Below are positions 1-9,812 of a DNA stretch of 64,000 bases, one piece after another (the stretch's first letter is position 1; each line of letters starts with the position of its first letter). The DNA is from Sulfuritalea sp. (lineage in GTDB: Bacteria > Pseudomonadota > Gammaproteobacteria > Burkholderiales > Rhodocyclaceae). The DNA is taken from positions 1 to 64,000 of the forward strand of contig JALHPU010000012.1 in the NCBI GenBank assembly GCA_022842325.1, in the 5' to 3' direction. The translations under genes were made by a program, and so were the position numbers. The notes under the pieces were generated by a model. That model was not told the origin of the DNA. It made no database searches and saw only the letters and a list, made by a program, of their open reading frames with translations.

Positions 1-1377
1 CGCGTCACCGAGGCCGCCGAGCAGGCCGCCGCCGGCAGCTTCCGGCTGCGCTGGCGCCGTATCGCCGGCGCCAGCGCTCTGCGTCCCTGCGGGAACTCTT
101 TGATTCACGTCGCCCTTGAGCTTTTCGTAGGCCGATTCGCGGTCGAGCAGCTTTTCGTAATGCCCGGCGATCGGCGAGGCCGCGATCGCGGCGCGGCGTT
201 CCTCGGCCGTCATCGGTCCGATGCGCGAGGCCGGCGGCAGCACCATGGCGCGCTCGACCACGGTCGGCCGGCCGTGCTCGTCGAGGAAGGAGACCAGGGC
301 CTCGCCGACGCCGAGTTCGGTGATCACGGTTGCCGCATCGAAGGCCGGGTTGGCGCGCAGGGTATCGGCCGCCGCCTTGACCGCCTTCTGGTCGCGCGGG
401 GTGAAGGCGCGCAGCGCGTGCTGGACGCGGTTGCCGAGCTGGCCGAGTACGGCATCGGGGATGTCGAGCGGATTCTGCGTCACGAAGTACACGCCGACGC
501 CCTTGGATCGGATCAGGCGCACCACCTGCTCGACCTTCTCCAGCAGCGCCGGCGGCGCATCGCTGAACAGCAGGTGCGCTTCGTCGAAGAAGAAGGCCAG
601 CTTGGGCCTGGGCAGGTCGCCCGCCTCGGGCAGCTGCTCGAACAGTTCGGCCAGCAGCCATAGCAGGAAGCAGCCATAGAGGCGCGGCGAATTCATCAGC
701 TTGTCGGCCGCCAGCACGTTGATCACGCCACGGCCATCCTGGGTTTGCATCAGGTCTTCGATGTCGAGCATGGGCTCGCCGAAGAAGCTGTCGCCGCCCT
801 GCTCTTCCAGCGTCAGCAGGCCGCGCTGGATCGCCCCGATCGAGGCCGCCGAGACATTGCCGTACTTGGTCTTGTAGTCGGCCGCGTTCTCGCCGACATG
901 CTGCACCATGGCCCGCAGATCCTTGAGGTCGAGCAGCAGCAGGCCCTGGTCGTCGGCGACGCTGAACACGACCTGTAGCACGCCGGCCTGGGTGTCGTTG
1001 AGGTTGAGCAGTCGTCCCAGCAAGAGCGGCCCCATGTCGGAGATCGTCGCCCGTACCGGATGCCCCGCGGCGCCGAATACGTCCCAGAACATCACCGGGC
1101 TGGCCTGCGGCTGCCAGTCCTTGATGCCGAGCTTGTCGAGCCGCGCCTGGAACTTTTCGGACGCGGCTCCGGCAATGCCCAGACCCGACAGATCACCCTT
1201 GGCATCGGCGAGAAAGACCGGCACGCCGGCCCTGGACAACTGCTCGGCCATGACCTGCAGGGTCACCGTCTTGCCGGTGCCGGTGGCGCCGGTGATCAGG
1301 CCATGACGATTGGCAAGTTGCGACAGCAGGACAAGTTCGGTCTCGCCACTCTTGGCGATAGGCAGGGGCTGGCTCAT
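1..1377 (-). CDS. HerA-like ATPase, DUF853/YjgR family (C-terminus cut by window edge)
   Basis: The frame runs from an ATG at 1377 to the window edge (459 codons) with no stop, so the last residues lie outside. A Walker A motif GATGTGKT sits near residue 30 and a Walker [13 protein letters not shown] about residue 260, with the RecA-like FtsK/HerA fold expected of the DUF853 (YjgR) family. These are cytosolic hexameric ATPases of uncertain role, sometimes annotated as DNA helicases. The visible C-terminus is a low-complexity Ala/Gly/Gln/Pro tail that also contains a copy of a dispersed repeat (62-100). The gene is divergent from yebC across an 80-base spacer. Family is secure; substrate is not known. 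Confidence 0.85.
   Translation of the reverse strand, partial: MSQPLPIAKSGETELVLLSQLANRHGLITGATGTGKTVTLQVMAEQLSRAGVPVFLADAKGDLSGLGIAGAASEKFQARLDKLGIKDWQPQASPVMFWDVFGAAGHPVRATISDMGPLLLGRLLNLNDTQAGVLQVVFSVADDQGLLLLDLKDLRAMVQHVGENAADYKTKYGNVSAASIGAIQRGLLTLEEQGGDSFFGEPMLDIEDLMQTQDGRGVINVLAADKLMNSPRLYGCFLLWLLAELFEQLPEAGDLPRPKLAFFFDEAHLLFSDAPPALLEKVEQVVRLIRSKGVGVYFVTQNPLDIPDAVLGQLGNRVQHALRAFTPRDQKAVKAAADTLRANPAFDAATVITELGVGEALVSFLDEHGRPTVVERAMVLPPASRIGPMTAEERRAAIAASPIAGHYEKLLDRESAYEKLKGDVNQRVPAGTQSAGAGDTAPAQPEAAGGGLLGGLGDA
62..100. repeat. Dispersed 39-bp repeat, copy A1
   Basis: This 39-base stretch matches 52174-52212 at 35 of 39 positions without gaps. Here it lies inside the HerA-like gene and encodes part of its disordered tail ([12 protein letters not shown] on the minus strand). 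An 11-bp inverted repeat (48-58 with 67-77) overlaps its left end. Both copies fall in linker-like protein regions, in opposite coding orientation. Confidence 0.6.
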
Positions 1378-1457
1378 GGCGTGGATTCCCGGGATGCTAA
1401 AATTTGCGATTCTAAGTTACATCATCGCGGCCACGCCGCGCAACCAGGGAAACGACT

Positions 1458-2183
1458 ATGGCCGGACATTCCAAATGGGCCAACATCCAACATCGCAAGG
1501 GGCGCCAGGACGCCAAGCGGGGCAAGGTGTTCACCAAGCTGATCAAGGAAATCACCGTCGCGGCGAAGATGGGCGGCGGCGACGTCAGCGCCAATCCGCG
1601 GCTGCGGCTCGCGATCGAAAAGGCCAAGGGCCAGAGCCTGCCCAAGGACAACATCGATAACGCCGTCAAGCGCGGCACCGGCCAGCTCGAAGGCGTGAAC
1701 TACGAGGAAATCCGCTACGAGGGCTACGGCATCAACGGCGCGGCGGTGATGGTCGACTGCCTGACCGACAACAAGGTGCGCACCGTCGCCGAAGTGCGCC
1801 ATGCCTTCGCCAAGCACGGCGGCAACATGGGCACCGACGGCAGCGTCGGCTTCCTGTTCACGCATTGCGGGCAAATGCTGTTCGCCCCCGGCACCGACGA
1901 GACGGCGCTGATGGATGCGGCGATAGAGGCCGGCGCCGACGACGTGCTGACCAACGAAGATGGTTCGATCGAGGTCATCACGCCGCCCAACGACTTCGCG
2001 ACGGTCAAGGACACGCTGGAGGCGGCTGGCTTCAAGCCGGAGTTCGGCGAGGTAACCATGAAGCCGCAAAACGAAACCACGTTCGAAGGCGAGGACGCGC
2101 TGAAGATGCAGAAACTGCTCGACGCACTCGAAGCGCTGGATGACGTGCAAGAGGTCTACACCACTGCGGTAATCGACGAATAG
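1458..2183 (+). CDS. yebC: YebC/PmpR family DNA-binding transcriptional regulator / translation factor
   Basis: The 241-residue product begins [20 protein letters not shown], the hallmark of the YebC family, and has the normal family length and three-domain pattern. Family members act in the cytosol as transcriptional regulators, and some TACO1-like members help ribosomes through proline stretches; which applies here cannot be read from sequence. In many proteobacteria yebC is directly upstream of ruvC. Here three genes (HAD phosphatase, bcp, EamA exporter) lie between them, so the linkage is stretched but recognisable. The ATG at 1458 has an A-rich purine stretch (gggaaacgac) upstream. Confidence 0.96.
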   Translation: MAGHSKWANIQHRKGRQDAKRGKVFTKLIKEITVAAKMGGGDVSANPRLRLAIEKAKGQSLPKDNIDNAVKRGTGQLEGVNYEEIRYEGYGINGAAVMVDCLTDNKVRTVAEVRHAFAKHGGNMGTDGSVGFLFTHCGQMLFAPGTDETALMDAAIEAGADDVLTNEDGSIEVITPPNDFATVKDTLEAAGFKPEFGEVTMKPQNETTFEGEDALKMQKLLDALEALDDVQEVYTTAVIDE

Positions 2184-2220
2184 GCATTCCGCTGCCGGGA
2201 TGCCGCAGGAGTTTGCAAGC

Positions 2221-2988
2221 ATGACGCTCCGCCACCCGCCGCAAGCTGTACTGATCGACCTGGCCGGCGTGCTGCACACCGGCGACATGGCGCTGCCGGG
2301 AGCCGTCGCAGCGCTGGCGCGGCTGCGGCGCAGCGGGCTGCCGTTGCGCTTCCTGACCAACACCACGCGCTCGCCGAGCGCCAGCGTCGTTGCCAGGCTG
2401 CAGCGGATGGGCTTCGATCTCCGCCCGGGCGAAGTGCAGACCGCCGTACTGGCGACCCGCAAACTGGTCGCCATGCGCGGCCTGAAGCCCCACTACCTGG
2501 TGCATCCCGACATCGCTGACGAGATCGGCCCGAGCAGTCGGCAACCCGATTGCGTCGTGCTCGGCGACGCCGGCGCCTATTTCAGCTACGAGGCGCTGAA
2601 TGTTGTCTTCCGCCTGCTGATGCAGGGCTTGCCCCTGCTGGCGATGGCGCGCAACCGTTACTTCATGGAAGAGGACGGCCTGTCGCTGGACATGGGCGCC
2701 TACGTCGCCGGCCTCGAGTACAGCAGCGGGCGGCCGGCCGAGATCGTGGGCAAGCCGGCGCGCGCCTTCTTCGAGACCGCGCTGGCCGAGCTCGGCATCG
2801 CGGCGGCGGATGCCGTGCTGATCGGCGACGACCTGGCCGACGACATCGGCGGCGCCCAGTCGGCCGGCATCCCCGGCATCCTGGTGCGCACGGGCAAGTT
2901 CCGCCCCGAGGACGAGCAACACGCAACGCTCCGGCCGCAGCGGGTGGTCGACGACTTCACCGCGGCGGTCGCCGCCGTGCTCGACTGA
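2221..2988 (+). CDS. HAD-IIA family phosphatase, LHPP-like (TIGR01458 type)
   Basis: A cytosolic HAD hydrolase of about 255 residues. Motif I reads LIDLAGVLHTGD: the nucleophile Asp is present but the usual second Asp is Ala, as in the LHPP subgroup (D-I-S-G), so the protein is placed with LHPP-like phosphatases rather than NagD. The C-terminal VLIGDDLADDIGGAQSAG is motif IV, which binds Mg. The ATG at 2221 is preferred over an in-frame ATG at 2200 because AGGAG lies nine bases upstream. The family hydrolyses phospholysine, phosphohistidine or pyrophosphate; the substrate here is unknown. It converges with the bcp gene three bases downstream. Confidence 0.85.
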   Translation: MTLRHPPQAVLIDLAGVLHTGDMALPGAVAALARLRRSGLPLRFLTNTTRSPSASVVARLQRMGFDLRPGEVQTAVLATRKLVAMRGLKPHYLVHPDIADEIGPSSRQPDCVVLGDAGAYFSYEALNVVFRLLMQGLPLLAMARNRYFMEEDGLSLDMGAYVAGLEYSSGRPAEIVGKPARAFFETALAELGIAAADAVLIGDDLADDIGGAQSAGIPGILVRTGKFRPEDEQHATLRPQRVVDDFTAAVAAVLD

Positions 2989-2991
2989 GTC

Positions 2992-3078
2992 CTAGCGGCT
3001 CTTGCCGGCTGCCTTGCCCTGCAATGCCTTGAGCTCGGCAACGATCTCCTGCGAATGGCGCGCGGGATCGACCGACAG
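2992..3078 (-). other. Orphaned C-terminal coding tail of the bcp gene beyond a premature stop
   Basis: Directly after the TAA at 3079-3081 the same frame stays open for 28 codons to a TAG at 2992-2994. It encodes LSVDPARHSQEIVAELKAL and a short Lys-rich end. This matches the usual end of Bcp proteins (a VDP..H..E...L pattern that follows the R-V of the last strand). A single-base change of a Tyr codon (TAC or TAT) to TAA would explain the break. Confidence 0.7.
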
Positions 3079-3534
3079 TTAGACCCTGGCGATGCGTCCC
3101 GCCGGATCGATGATGAAGGTATAGCGCTTCGCCATCTTGAGCATCATCCAGTCCGAGAGCGCCCCGTACTGCCGCGTCACCGCCGCCGTGGCGTCGGCCA
3201 GCAGCGGGAAGGGCAGGCGATATTTCTCGGCAAAAGCCTTGTGCGACGCCGTGTCATCGACGCTGATGCCGACCACCTGCGCGCCCAGTCCGCTGATCAG
3301 CGAGATGTCGTCGCGAAAGCTGCAGGCTTCCGTGGTGCAGCCCGGCGTATCGTCCCTGGGATAGAAATACAACACGACCCAGCGTCCGCGCCACTCGCTC
3401 AGGCGACGCAGCGTGCCATCCTGGTCGGGCAGCGAGAATTCCGGCGCGGAGCTGCCCGGCGCCGGCACCTCGGCATGCGCTGCAGATACCAGAGCCAGCA
3501 AGGCCAGCAGCCCCGCCACAAGCTTGCGCATCAA
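3079..3534 (-). CDS. Periplasmic Bcp-type peroxiredoxin, C-terminally truncated
   Basis: Thiol peroxidase of the AhpC/TSA (Bcp/PrxQ) family that reduces hydroperoxides. A signal peptide (MRKLVAGLLALLALVSAAHA) predicts export, unlike cytosolic E. coli Bcp. The motif DDTPGCTTEACSFRD holds the peroxidatic Cys and, five residues on, the resolving Cys. The frame stops at TAA 3079-3081 after IDPAGRIARV, about 28 residues short of the normal end, and the missing tail is still encoded in frame downstream. The active-site core is intact, but the last strand and helix would be lost. The start may be ATG 3534 or 3531. It is divergent from the EamA gene. Confidence 0.85.
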   Translation of the reverse strand: MMRKLVAGLLALLALVSAAHAEVPAPGSSAPEFSLPDQDGTLRRLSEWRGRWVVLYFYPRDDTPGCTTEACSFRDDISLISGLGAQVVGISVDDTASHKAFAEKYRLPFPLLADATAAVTRQYGALSDWMMLKMAKRYTFIIDPAGRIARV

Positions 3535-3645
3535 ATGCCTCCTCGGTCAGTCGAATCCCGTCATGGCGCCGCGCCATTGCGCCGCAGGGCGACGATTGGG
3601 TTAATTGAGTTACTCTTGCGAGCTGGATTTTTGACCCCACGTTTT

Positions 3646-4491
3646 ATGAACCGTTCCTTTCCCCTGTTGTTCGTCCTGCTCTGGAGCACCGGCTTCATCG
3701 GCGCCAAGTTCGGCTTGCCGCACGCCGAGCCGCTGACTTTCCTGCTGATCCGCTACCTGCTGGTGCTGGCGCTGATGACCCTGGTGGCGCTGGCGATGCG
3801 CGCACCGTGGCCGCGCGATCCTCGGCAGTGGTTTCATATCGGCGTCGCCGGCCTGCTGGTGCATGGCGTCTACCTCGGCGGCGTCTTCATGTCGATCTCG
3901 AAGGGGCTGCCGGCCGGCGTCGCCAGCCTGGTGGTGGGCATTCAGCCGCTGTTGACCGCGGTCGGTGCCGGCTGGCTGTTGAAGGAAGCGGTGCTGGCGC
4001 GGCAATGGCTGGGCCTGGTGCTGGGATTCGTCGGCGTGGCCATGGTCGTCTCGGGCAAGCTCGGCAGCGGCTTCGGCCTCGATGCGCTGTGGCCGGCGCT
4101 GGCGGCACTGGCCGGGATCACCGTCGGCACGCTATACCAGAAGCGCTTCTGTCACAGCTTCGACTGGCGTACCGGGGCCATCGCGCAGTTTCTGCCGACG
4201 GCAATCGCCACGGCGATCGTCGTCGGCCTGACCGAGGATTTCCGCGTCGAATGGGCGCCCGATTTCATCTTCGCCCTGGCCTGGCTGGTGCTGGTGCTGT
4301 CGGTGGGGGCGATCTCCCTGCTCAACATGCTGATCCGCCGCGGCAGTGCGGTGAATCTCGCCAGCCTGTTCTACCTGGTGCCGCCCTGCACCGCGCTGAT
4401 CGCCTGGCTGCTGTTCGACGAACGGCTGGCCGGCATGGCGCTGGTCGGCATGGCGCTCGCCGTATGGGGCGTGTATCTTGCGCGGAAATGA
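3646..4491 (+). CDS. EamA/RhaT (DMT) family metabolite exporter
   Basis: An inner-membrane protein of 281 residues with about ten hydrophobic helices arranged as two EamA repeats. The N-terminus [21 protein letters not shown] is typical of this drug/metabolite transporter subfamily (YedA/RarD style). Substrate cannot be inferred; members export amino acids, purines or other metabolites. The frame is open upstream, but ATG 3646 is chosen because the hydrophobic protein starts there. Its stop overlaps the ruvC start by four bases (ATGA), so the two are probably translated together. Confidence 0.85.
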   Translation: MNRSFPLLFVLLWSTGFIGAKFGLPHAEPLTFLLIRYLLVLALMTLVALAMRAPWPRDPRQWFHIGVAGLLVHGVYLGGVFMSISKGLPAGVASLVVGIQPLLTAVGAGWLLKEAVLARQWLGLVLGFVGVAMVVSGKLGSGFGLDALWPALAALAGITVGTLYQKRFCHSFDWRTGAIAQFLPTAIATAIVVGLTEDFRVEWAPDFIFALAWLVLVLSVGAISLLNMLIRRGSAVNLASLFYLVPPCTALIAWLLFDERLAGMALVGMALAVWGVYLARK

Positions 4492-5033
4492 AAACAGCGG
4501 CGACCAACACCATTCGCATACTCGGCATTGATCCCGGTCTGCGCTCGACCGGCTTCGGCGTCATCGACAAGGCCGGCAACACCCTGGCCTATGTCGCCAG
4601 CGGCTGCGTCAAGACCGATGCCGAGGGCAGCCTGCCGCAGCGCATCAAGACCATCCTCGACGGCCTCGCCGAGATCATCGCCACCTACCAGCCGCAACAG
4701 GCAGCGATCGAAATCGTTTTCGTCAATGTCAATCCGCAATCCACGCTGCTGCTCGGCCAGGCGCGCGGTGCGGCGATCGCCGCGCTGGTCACGGCGAACC
4801 TGCCGGTCGCGGAATACACCGCACTGCAAGTCAAGCAGGCGGTAGTCGGCCACGGCAAGGCGGCGAAGCAACAGGTGCAGGCCATGGTCGCGCGCCTGCT
4901 GCAGTTGCCAGGCACGCCGAGTGCCGACGCCGCCGACGCGCTGGCCTGCGCGATCGCCCACGCCCACGGCGGCCAGGGCATGGGCGCGCTGGCGACGGTC
5001 GGCAGGCGGATGCGCAACGGGAGGCTGGTGTGA
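4488..5033 (+). CDS. ruvC: Crossover junction endodeoxyribonuclease RuvC
   Basis: Holliday-junction resolvase of 181 residues. The four catalytic acidic residues are visible: D15 in GIDPG, E75 in AIEIVF, and D147 and D150 in SADAADALA. It cleaves four-way junctions processed by RuvAB, acting as a dimer in the cytosol. ATG 4488 overlaps the EamA stop (ATGA), and its own stop overlaps the next start (TGATG), so it belongs to a tightly coupled operon. Unusually, a glycosyltransferase gene separates it from ruvA. Confidence 0.97.
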   Translation: MKTAATNTIRILGIDPGLRSTGFGVIDKAGNTLAYVASGCVKTDAEGSLPQRIKTILDGLAEIIATYQPQQAAIEIVFVNVNPQSTLLLGQARGAAIAALVTANLPVAEYTALQVKQAVVGHGKAAKQQVQAMVARLLQLPGTPSADAADALACAIAHAHGGQGMGALATVGRRMRNGRLV

Positions 5034-6253
5034 TGGCCTCGATTCTTTACGCATGGGAATTCGGCGCGAATCTCGGGCATATCGGTACCTTCCTGCCCGT
5101 CGCCAAGGAACTGCGCAATCATGGCGCCACGGTGCATTGGGCAGTTACCCATCCGCACCAGGCCGCGCGGCTCCTGCCCAGCGCCGGCTTCGCATGGCTG
5201 CAGGCCCCCACCATGCCGGAGCAGCGGCGCGAGGGGCCGCCACTGAGTTATGCCGACATACTGCTGCGCTTCGGCTACGCCGACAGCAACGACCTGCTGG
5301 GTCTGGTCGTCGCCTGGCGCGAACTGCTGCGCCTGACGGATGCGAAAGTGGTGCTCGCCGATCATTCGCCGACGGCGATCCTCGCCGCGCGTACGCTGGA
5401 CATCCCGGTGATGCTCTTCGGCAGCGGCTTCTTCACCCCGCCCAGGGCGCACCCGACACCCAACATGCGGGCATGGTCGCACGTGTCCGTCGAACATCTG
5501 CTTGCCATGGACCGGCAGGCGCTTGCAAGCATCAATGCGGTGCTGAAAAGCTTCGGGAGACCGCCGCTGGACACCGTGGCTCAGCTCTTCGAGGTGGCCG
5601 AAGACAGTCTGCTCAGCTTTCCCGAACTGGACCATTACCCGGCGCGGGGACCGGCCCGCTATTGGGGCATGCTGCCCGCCGCTGTCGCCGAGGACAGCAT
5701 CTGGCCCGCAGTTGCCGGACCGCGGGTGTTTTCCTACCTGCGCCCGGAGACGCCGCACCTCGACGCCGCGTTGCAGGCGCTGGACGGACTTCAGGGCAGC
5801 GTTCTGATCTACGCGCCCGGCCTGTCGGCGGAACTGATGCAGCGTTACGCGGCGCCGCACATGGCTTTCTCGCCGGTACCGGTGGATCTGAACAAGGTAG
5901 CGCGGCAGGCAGATGCCGGCCTGACCTATGCCAGCCCGGCGGCTACCGTGGCTTTCCTGATGGCCGGCAAGCCGGTACTGATGATGCCGGGCCATCTCGA
6001 GCAATTCCTCTTCGCCAGGCGGGTCGAGGAAATGGGTGCCGGGCTGCTCCAGAACCCGGAGCAGCCGCCACAAAACCTGGCGGCGATGCTGCGGCAGGTG
6101 CTGGCCGACCGGGGCTTGCGCGCCAATGCCGCAGCCTTCGCCGCCAAGTACGCCAATTTCGACCAGAATGCCGTCATGGCGCATATCGTCGCCCGCATCG
6201 AGGAACTGGCCGATGCCGAAGCCACCAACGCCAACGCCGGAGCCCACCCATGA
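5033..6253 (+). CDS. GT-B fold glycosyltransferase, UGT/MGT-like (GT1 type)
   Basis: About 406 residues. The N-terminal domain starts [19 protein letters not shown], the acceptor-side pattern of GT1 macrolide/flavonoid-type transferases. The C-terminal part [20 protein letters not shown] followed by [19 protein letters not shown] matches the nucleotide-sugar binding half of that family. No signal peptide is visible, so it is cytosolic. Donor and acceptor are unknown. Its ATG shares one base with the ruvC stop and its stop overlaps the ruvA start by four bases (ATGA), so it is fully embedded in the ruv operon although no link with recombination is known. Confidence 0.75.
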   Translation: MASILYAWEFGANLGHIGTFLPVAKELRNHGATVHWAVTHPHQAARLLPSAGFAWLQAPTMPEQRREGPPLSYADILLRFGYADSNDLLGLVVAWRELLRLTDAKVVLADHSPTAILAARTLDIPVMLFGSGFFTPPRAHPTPNMRAWSHVSVEHLLAMDRQALASINAVLKSFGRPPLDTVAQLFEVAEDSLLSFPELDHYPARGPARYWGMLPAAVAEDSIWPAVAGPRVFSYLRPETPHLDAALQALDGLQGSVLIYAPGLSAELMQRYAAPHMAFSPVPVDLNKVARQADAGLTYASPAATVAFLMAGKPVLMMPGHLEQFLFARRVEEMGAGLLQNPEQPPQNLAAMLRQVLADRGLRANAAAFAAKYANFDQNAVMAHIVARIEELADAEATNANAGAHP

Positions 6254-6846
6254 TCGGTCGCATCACAGGAACCCTCATCGAAAAGAACCCGCCGTCCATC
6301 ACCGTGGATGTGCACGGCCTCGGCTACGAAGTCGATGTGCCGATGAGCACCTTCTACAACCTGCCGGCCACCGGCGAAAAAGTCTCGCTGCATACGCACC
6401 TGATCGTGCGCGAGGACGGCCACTTCCTCTACGGCTTCGCTTCGCCCGACGAGCGCGCCGCGTTCCGCCAGCTTTTGAAGATTTCCGGCATCGGCGCGCG
6501 CACGGCGCTGGCCGTGCTCTCCGGCATGTCGGTGAGCGAACTGGCGCAGGCGGTCACGCTGCAGGAAGCCGGACGCCTGACCAAGGTGCCGGGCATCGGC
6601 AAGAAGACTGCCGAACGCCTGCTGCTGGAACTGCGCGACCGCTTGCCGAAAACCCTGGCCGGCGGCGGCACGAGAGTCGGCGCCGGCAACACGGCGAACG
6701 ACACCGCCGCCGACATCATGAACGCGCTGCTGGCGCTCGGCTACAACGAGCGCGAAGCGGTCTCGGCCATGAAGGCCCTGGCGCCCGAAGTTTCAGTGTC
6801 CGACGGCATCCGCGCCGCGCTCAAGCTGCTCTCCAAGTCCTCCTGA
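6250..6846 (+). CDS. ruvA: Holliday junction branch migration protein RuvA
   Basis: A protein of 198 residues beginning [20 protein letters not shown] (OB-fold domain I). It has helix-hairpin-helix motifs [18 protein letters not shown] and [19 protein letters not shown] in domain II, and a C-terminal domain III ([18 protein letters not shown]) that contacts RuvB. It forms the tetramer that holds the four-way junction. ATG 6250 overlaps the upstream stop. ruvB follows after 34 bases. Confidence 0.97.
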   Translation: MIGRITGTLIEKNPPSITVDVHGLGYEVDVPMSTFYNLPATGEKVSLHTHLIVREDGHFLYGFASPDERAAFRQLLKISGIGARTALAVLSGMSVSELAQAVTLQEAGRLTKVPGIGKKTAERLLLELRDRLPKTLAGGGTRVGAGNTANDTAADIMNALLALGYNEREAVSAMKALAPEVSVSDGIRAALKLLSKSS

Positions 6847-6880
6847 GGCAGCGCCGGCCCGCCTCGGCTAAACTGTCCGC

Positions 6881-7951
6881 ATGAGCATCCAGACCGACAA
6901 ATTCGCCGAGCCCGCCGCAGACCGCCTGATCTCGGCAGGCACCGAATCGACGCAGGAAGATGTGCTGGAACGCGCGCTGCGGCCCAAGCGGCTGGCGGAT
7001 TACGTCGGCCAGCAGAAGATCCGCGGCCAGCTCGAAATCTTCATCGAGGCCGCCAAGCGGCGTGCCGAATCGATGGACCATGTCCTGCTGTTCGGCCCGC
7101 CGGGCCTGGGCAAGACCACGCTGGCGCACATTATCGCCCACGAGATGGGCGTCAATCTGCGCCATACCTCGGGGCCGGTGCTGGAGCGCGCCGGCGACCT
7201 GGCGGCGATGCTGACCAACCTCGAACCCTACGACGTGCTGTTCATCGACGAGATCCATCGCCTCTCGCCGGTGGTCGAGGAAATCCTCTACCCGGCGCTG
7301 GAGGATTTCCAGATCGACATCATGATCGGCGAAGGCCCCTCGGCGCGGTCGGTCAAGCTCGACCTGCCGCCCTTCACCCTGATCGGCGCCACCACGCGCG
7401 CCGGCATGCTGACCAATCCGCTGCGCGACCGCTTCGGCATCGTCGCCCGGCTGGAGTTCTACACCCCGGACGAGCTCGCCCTGATCGTGCGGCGCTCGGC
7501 CCACCTGCTCAACTGCGACATCGTCGACGACGGCGCGGTGGAGATCGCCAAACGCTCGCGCGGTACGCCACGCATTTCGAACCGCCTGCTGCGCCGCGTG
7601 CGCGATTTTGCGGAGGTCAAGGCCGACGGCAAGATCACGCGCGAGGTGGCCGACGCGGCGCTGACCATGCTCGACGTCGACCACCTCGGCCTCGACGTGA
7701 TGGACCGCAAGCTGCTCGGCGCCATGCTGGAGAAGTTCGCCGGCGGCCCGGTGGGGCTGGATAATCTCGCCGCCGCCATCGGCGAGGCGCGCGACACCAT
7801 CGAGGACGTGCTCGAGCCCTACCTGATCCAGCAGGGCTACCTGCAGCGCACGCCGCGCGGACGCGTGGCGACGGCGAGCATCTGGCGGCATTTCGGACTG
7901 GTCGGACCGGAGCAGGGCGGCACGCCGCAATTGTTCGAAGGTCCGGCGTGA
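6881..7951 (+). CDS. ruvB: Holliday junction branch migration DNA helicase RuvB
   Basis: An AAA+ motor of 356 residues. Visible motifs are Walker A ([13 protein letters not shown]), Walker B ([11 protein letters not shown]), sensor 1 ([11 protein letters not shown]), an arginine finger in LRDRFGI, and the C-terminal winged helix ending in [14 protein letters not shown]. With RuvA it drives ATP-dependent branch migration. Its stop TGA overlaps the GTG start of the next gene (GTGA), so the operon continues. Confidence 0.98.
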   Translation: MSIQTDKFAEPAADRLISAGTESTQEDVLERALRPKRLADYVGQQKIRGQLEIFIEAAKRRAESMDHVLLFGPPGLGKTTLAHIIAHEMGVNLRHTSGPVLERAGDLAAMLTNLEPYDVLFIDEIHRLSPVVEEILYPALEDFQIDIMIGEGPSARSVKLDLPPFTLIGATTRAGMLTNPLRDRFGIVARLEFYTPDELALIVRRSAHLLNCDIVDDGAVEIAKRSRGTPRISNRLLRRVRDFAEVKADGKITREVADAALTMLDVDHLGLDVMDRKLLGAMLEKFAGGPVGLDNLAAAIGEARDTIEDVLEPYLIQQGYLQRTPRGRVATASIWRHFGLVGPEQGGTPQLFEGPA

Positions 7952-9276
7952 CCGCTGGCGGACTCACCAAGAACGAAATTGTGCTGCGGCTCGCCGCGCA
8001 TTTTGGCTACCGTGAATATCTTGAGTTCCGCACGCCGTGGACCGGTCCCGATTGCGCCGTGAACCCGACCCACTTTCACAGCTACGCGCGCGTGCTCTAC
8101 CGCACGCCGGTCGCGCCCGAGGGCAGTGAGCGTCAAGGCTGCCTGGACGGAATCGCAGCCCATTCTTTCAGTATCGCCCTGCTCGACCCCTGGCACAGCT
8201 ATGACCAGTCACGGGCCGATCTCGAAGACGTATTCGCAAAGCTTGCACCCGGCGGCGCCATGGTGGTGCACGACTGCTGGCCGCGCGAGGAGATTACGCG
8301 ACCCGATGGCTGGCAGGTGATTCCGGAGCGCGGCGAGTGGTCGGGCGAGACCTACGCCGCCTATGTCGATTTTGTCACCAGTCGCACAGACCTCGATTAC
8401 CTGACGGTCGATGCCGACTTCGGCTGCGGCATCGTCTTCAAGCGTCCGGGGGCGGCGACCGACGCACGCCTGGTCGAAGCATGGCAGGCGAACCGAAGCC
8501 ACGGCTGGCTGCAGGGCGATGGGCATGCGCTGTTGCGACTGGTCAGCGCCGCCGAGTTCCGCGACACGTATGCTCCGTCCCTGCCATTCAAATGCGACGA
8601 TCCGTGCGAGCGCGAGGCGCTGATCATGGTCAACGTTAACCCCGGTACGCCTTTCTGCATCGATATTGACACCGCCCCGAGGTTTCGACTCGGCATCTTC
8701 GATTACAGCGGCAGCGGCCATGTGCCGCGCCTGCCCTGTCCCGTTGATCTTCAGTTCTCGCACAAGGTGTCGGGCAAGGGCGAATTGCTCGCGCACCTGG
8801 CAAGCCAGGACCTGGGCGACTACGACTACATTGCCGAGATCGATCACGATGTGATGCTCAGCGTATCGGCCATCAACCGCCTGTTGTTCATCGGCCGACT
8901 GCACCAGTTGGACTTGTTTCAGCCCAGCCTGTCGCACGACAGCTTCATAAGCCACCCCCACCTTGCCAACCGGCCGGGATTTATCCTGCGCGAAACCACA
9001 TTCGTCGAAACCATGACCCCATTTTTCTCCGCGATTGCATTTGCCCTGGCCAGAGATTCATTCGGCGAATCGATCAGCGCCTGGGGACTGGATTTCATCT
9101 GGTCGAGCCGGGTCAGGAACAGCCATGGCAAGCTGGCAGTCATCGACGCCGTGATGGCCAGGCACGTAAATCCGGTGCGCTCGAACACCTGGCGCTTCGC
9201 CAATGGCGAGAGCCCGCCCGCGGAACTTGAGCGGGCGCTGATCCGGCATGGCCTGACGAACTACGAACTGCGCTGA
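7948..9276 (+). CDS. Fusion protein: methyltransferase-24-like N-terminus with DUF707-like glycosyltransferase C-terminus
   Basis: A protein of 442 residues with a GTG start overlapping the ruvB stop. Residues 1-160 resemble the short class I methyltransferase-like proteins with [14 protein letters not shown] and [19 protein letters not shown], then [14 protein letters not shown]. The glycine-rich SAM loop is not a textbook one, so activity is doubtful. Residues 230-440 show DUF707-like features: an acidic motif (AEIDHDVML), [12 protein letters not shown] and a late [13 protein letters not shown]. Such domains look like nucleotide-sugar transferases. A role in surface glycan decoration is inference. 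The placement between ruvB and the tol operon is unusual. Confidence 0.55.
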   Translation: MTAGGLTKNEIVLRLAAHFGYREYLEFRTPWTGPDCAVNPTHFHSYARVLYRTPVAPEGSERQGCLDGIAAHSFSIALLDPWHSYDQSRADLEDVFAKLAPGGAMVVHDCWPREEITRPDGWQVIPERGEWSGETYAAYVDFVTSRTDLDYLTVDADFGCGIVFKRPGAATDARLVEAWQANRSHGWLQGDGHALLRLVSAAEFRDTYAPSLPFKCDDPCEREALIMVNVNPGTPFCIDIDTAPRFRLGIFDYSGSGHVPRLPCPVDLQFSHKVSGKGELLAHLASQDLGDYDYIAEIDHDVMLSVSAINRLLFIGRLHQLDLFQPSLSHDSFISHPHLANRPGFILRETTFVETMTPFFSAIAFALARDSFGESISAWGLDFIWSSRVRNSHGKLAVIDAVMARHVNPVRSNTWRFANGESPPAELERALIRHGLTNYELR

Positions 9277-9280
9277 AATC

Positions 9281-9412
9281 ATGCAGGCTAGGGAACGGAT
9301 GGCCTTGCGGCACGACGTCGATATTTATGCCGGAATCGATGCGACGCGGCATCGCGACAATATCCCGGGCTCCAACTCCGAACATCCCTTGCTGCAGAAG
9401 CCCAATGTCTGA
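9281..9412 (+). CDS. Possible small ORF of unknown status between the fusion gene and ybgC
   Basis: A 43-codon frame (begins MQARERMALRHD, ends LLQKPNV) fills the otherwise empty spacer between the DUF707-like gene and ybgC. Its stop overlaps the ybgC start by eight bases, which would allow coupling. No domain is recognisable. It could equally be a leftover of an inserted or decayed gene. No other signal is seen in this spacer. Confidence 0.25.
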   Translation: MQARERMALRHDVDIYAGIDATRHRDNIPGSNSEHPLLQKPNV

Positions 9413-9812
9413 GACCATCATCCGCGTTTACTACGAAGACACCGATGCCGCGGGCATCGTCTATTACGCCAACTACTTTCGTTTCCTCGAACGCGGCCGC
9501 ACCGAATTCCTGCGCAGCCTCGGCCACGATCAGCATGCCCTGATGCAGGAGGGCATCGCCTTCGCGGTGCGCTCGGCCAGCGCAGAATTCCTCAAGCCGG
9601 CGCGGCTGGACGACCTGCTCACGGTGGAAACCGCGATCGCCGCGCTCGGTCGCGCGCAGCTGAGCTTCGCCCAGCGCATCATGCGCGGCCACGAGTTGCT
9701 GCTTGATGCGAAAATACGCATTGCCTGCATCGACCCGGCCGCCGGCCGACCGGTCCCGATGCCGCGCGTCCTGCACCAACAACTGTCGGCCCTGTCGGAA
9801 TCTTCGCAATGA
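9405..9812 (+). CDS. ybgC: Tol-Pal system acyl-CoA thioesterase YbgC
   Basis: A hot-dog fold thioesterase of 135 residues. The motif YYEDTDAAGIVYYANYFRF carries the catalytic Asp of the 4-hydroxybenzoyl-CoA thioesterase subfamily, followed by ERGRTEFLR. It is cytosolic and hydrolyses acyl-CoA, and is conserved as the first gene of tol-pal operons. ATG 9405 is chosen because the family starts just before the ETIIRVYYEDTD strand. Its stop overlaps the tolQ start (ATGA). Confidence 0.93.
   Translation: MSETIIRVYYEDTDAAGIVYYANYFRFLERGRTEFLRSLGHDQHALMQEGIAFAVRSASAEFLKPARLDDLLTVETAIAALGRAQLSFAQRIMRGHELLLDAKIRIACIDPAAGRPVPMPRVLHQQLSALSESSQ

Noticed and set aside
5-661. Long open frame on the minus strand inside the HerA-like gene
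   Set aside because: It lies in another frame of the ATPase gene, is Arg/Ala-rich and has no domain; the true frame runs from 1377 to the window edge with Walker motifs.
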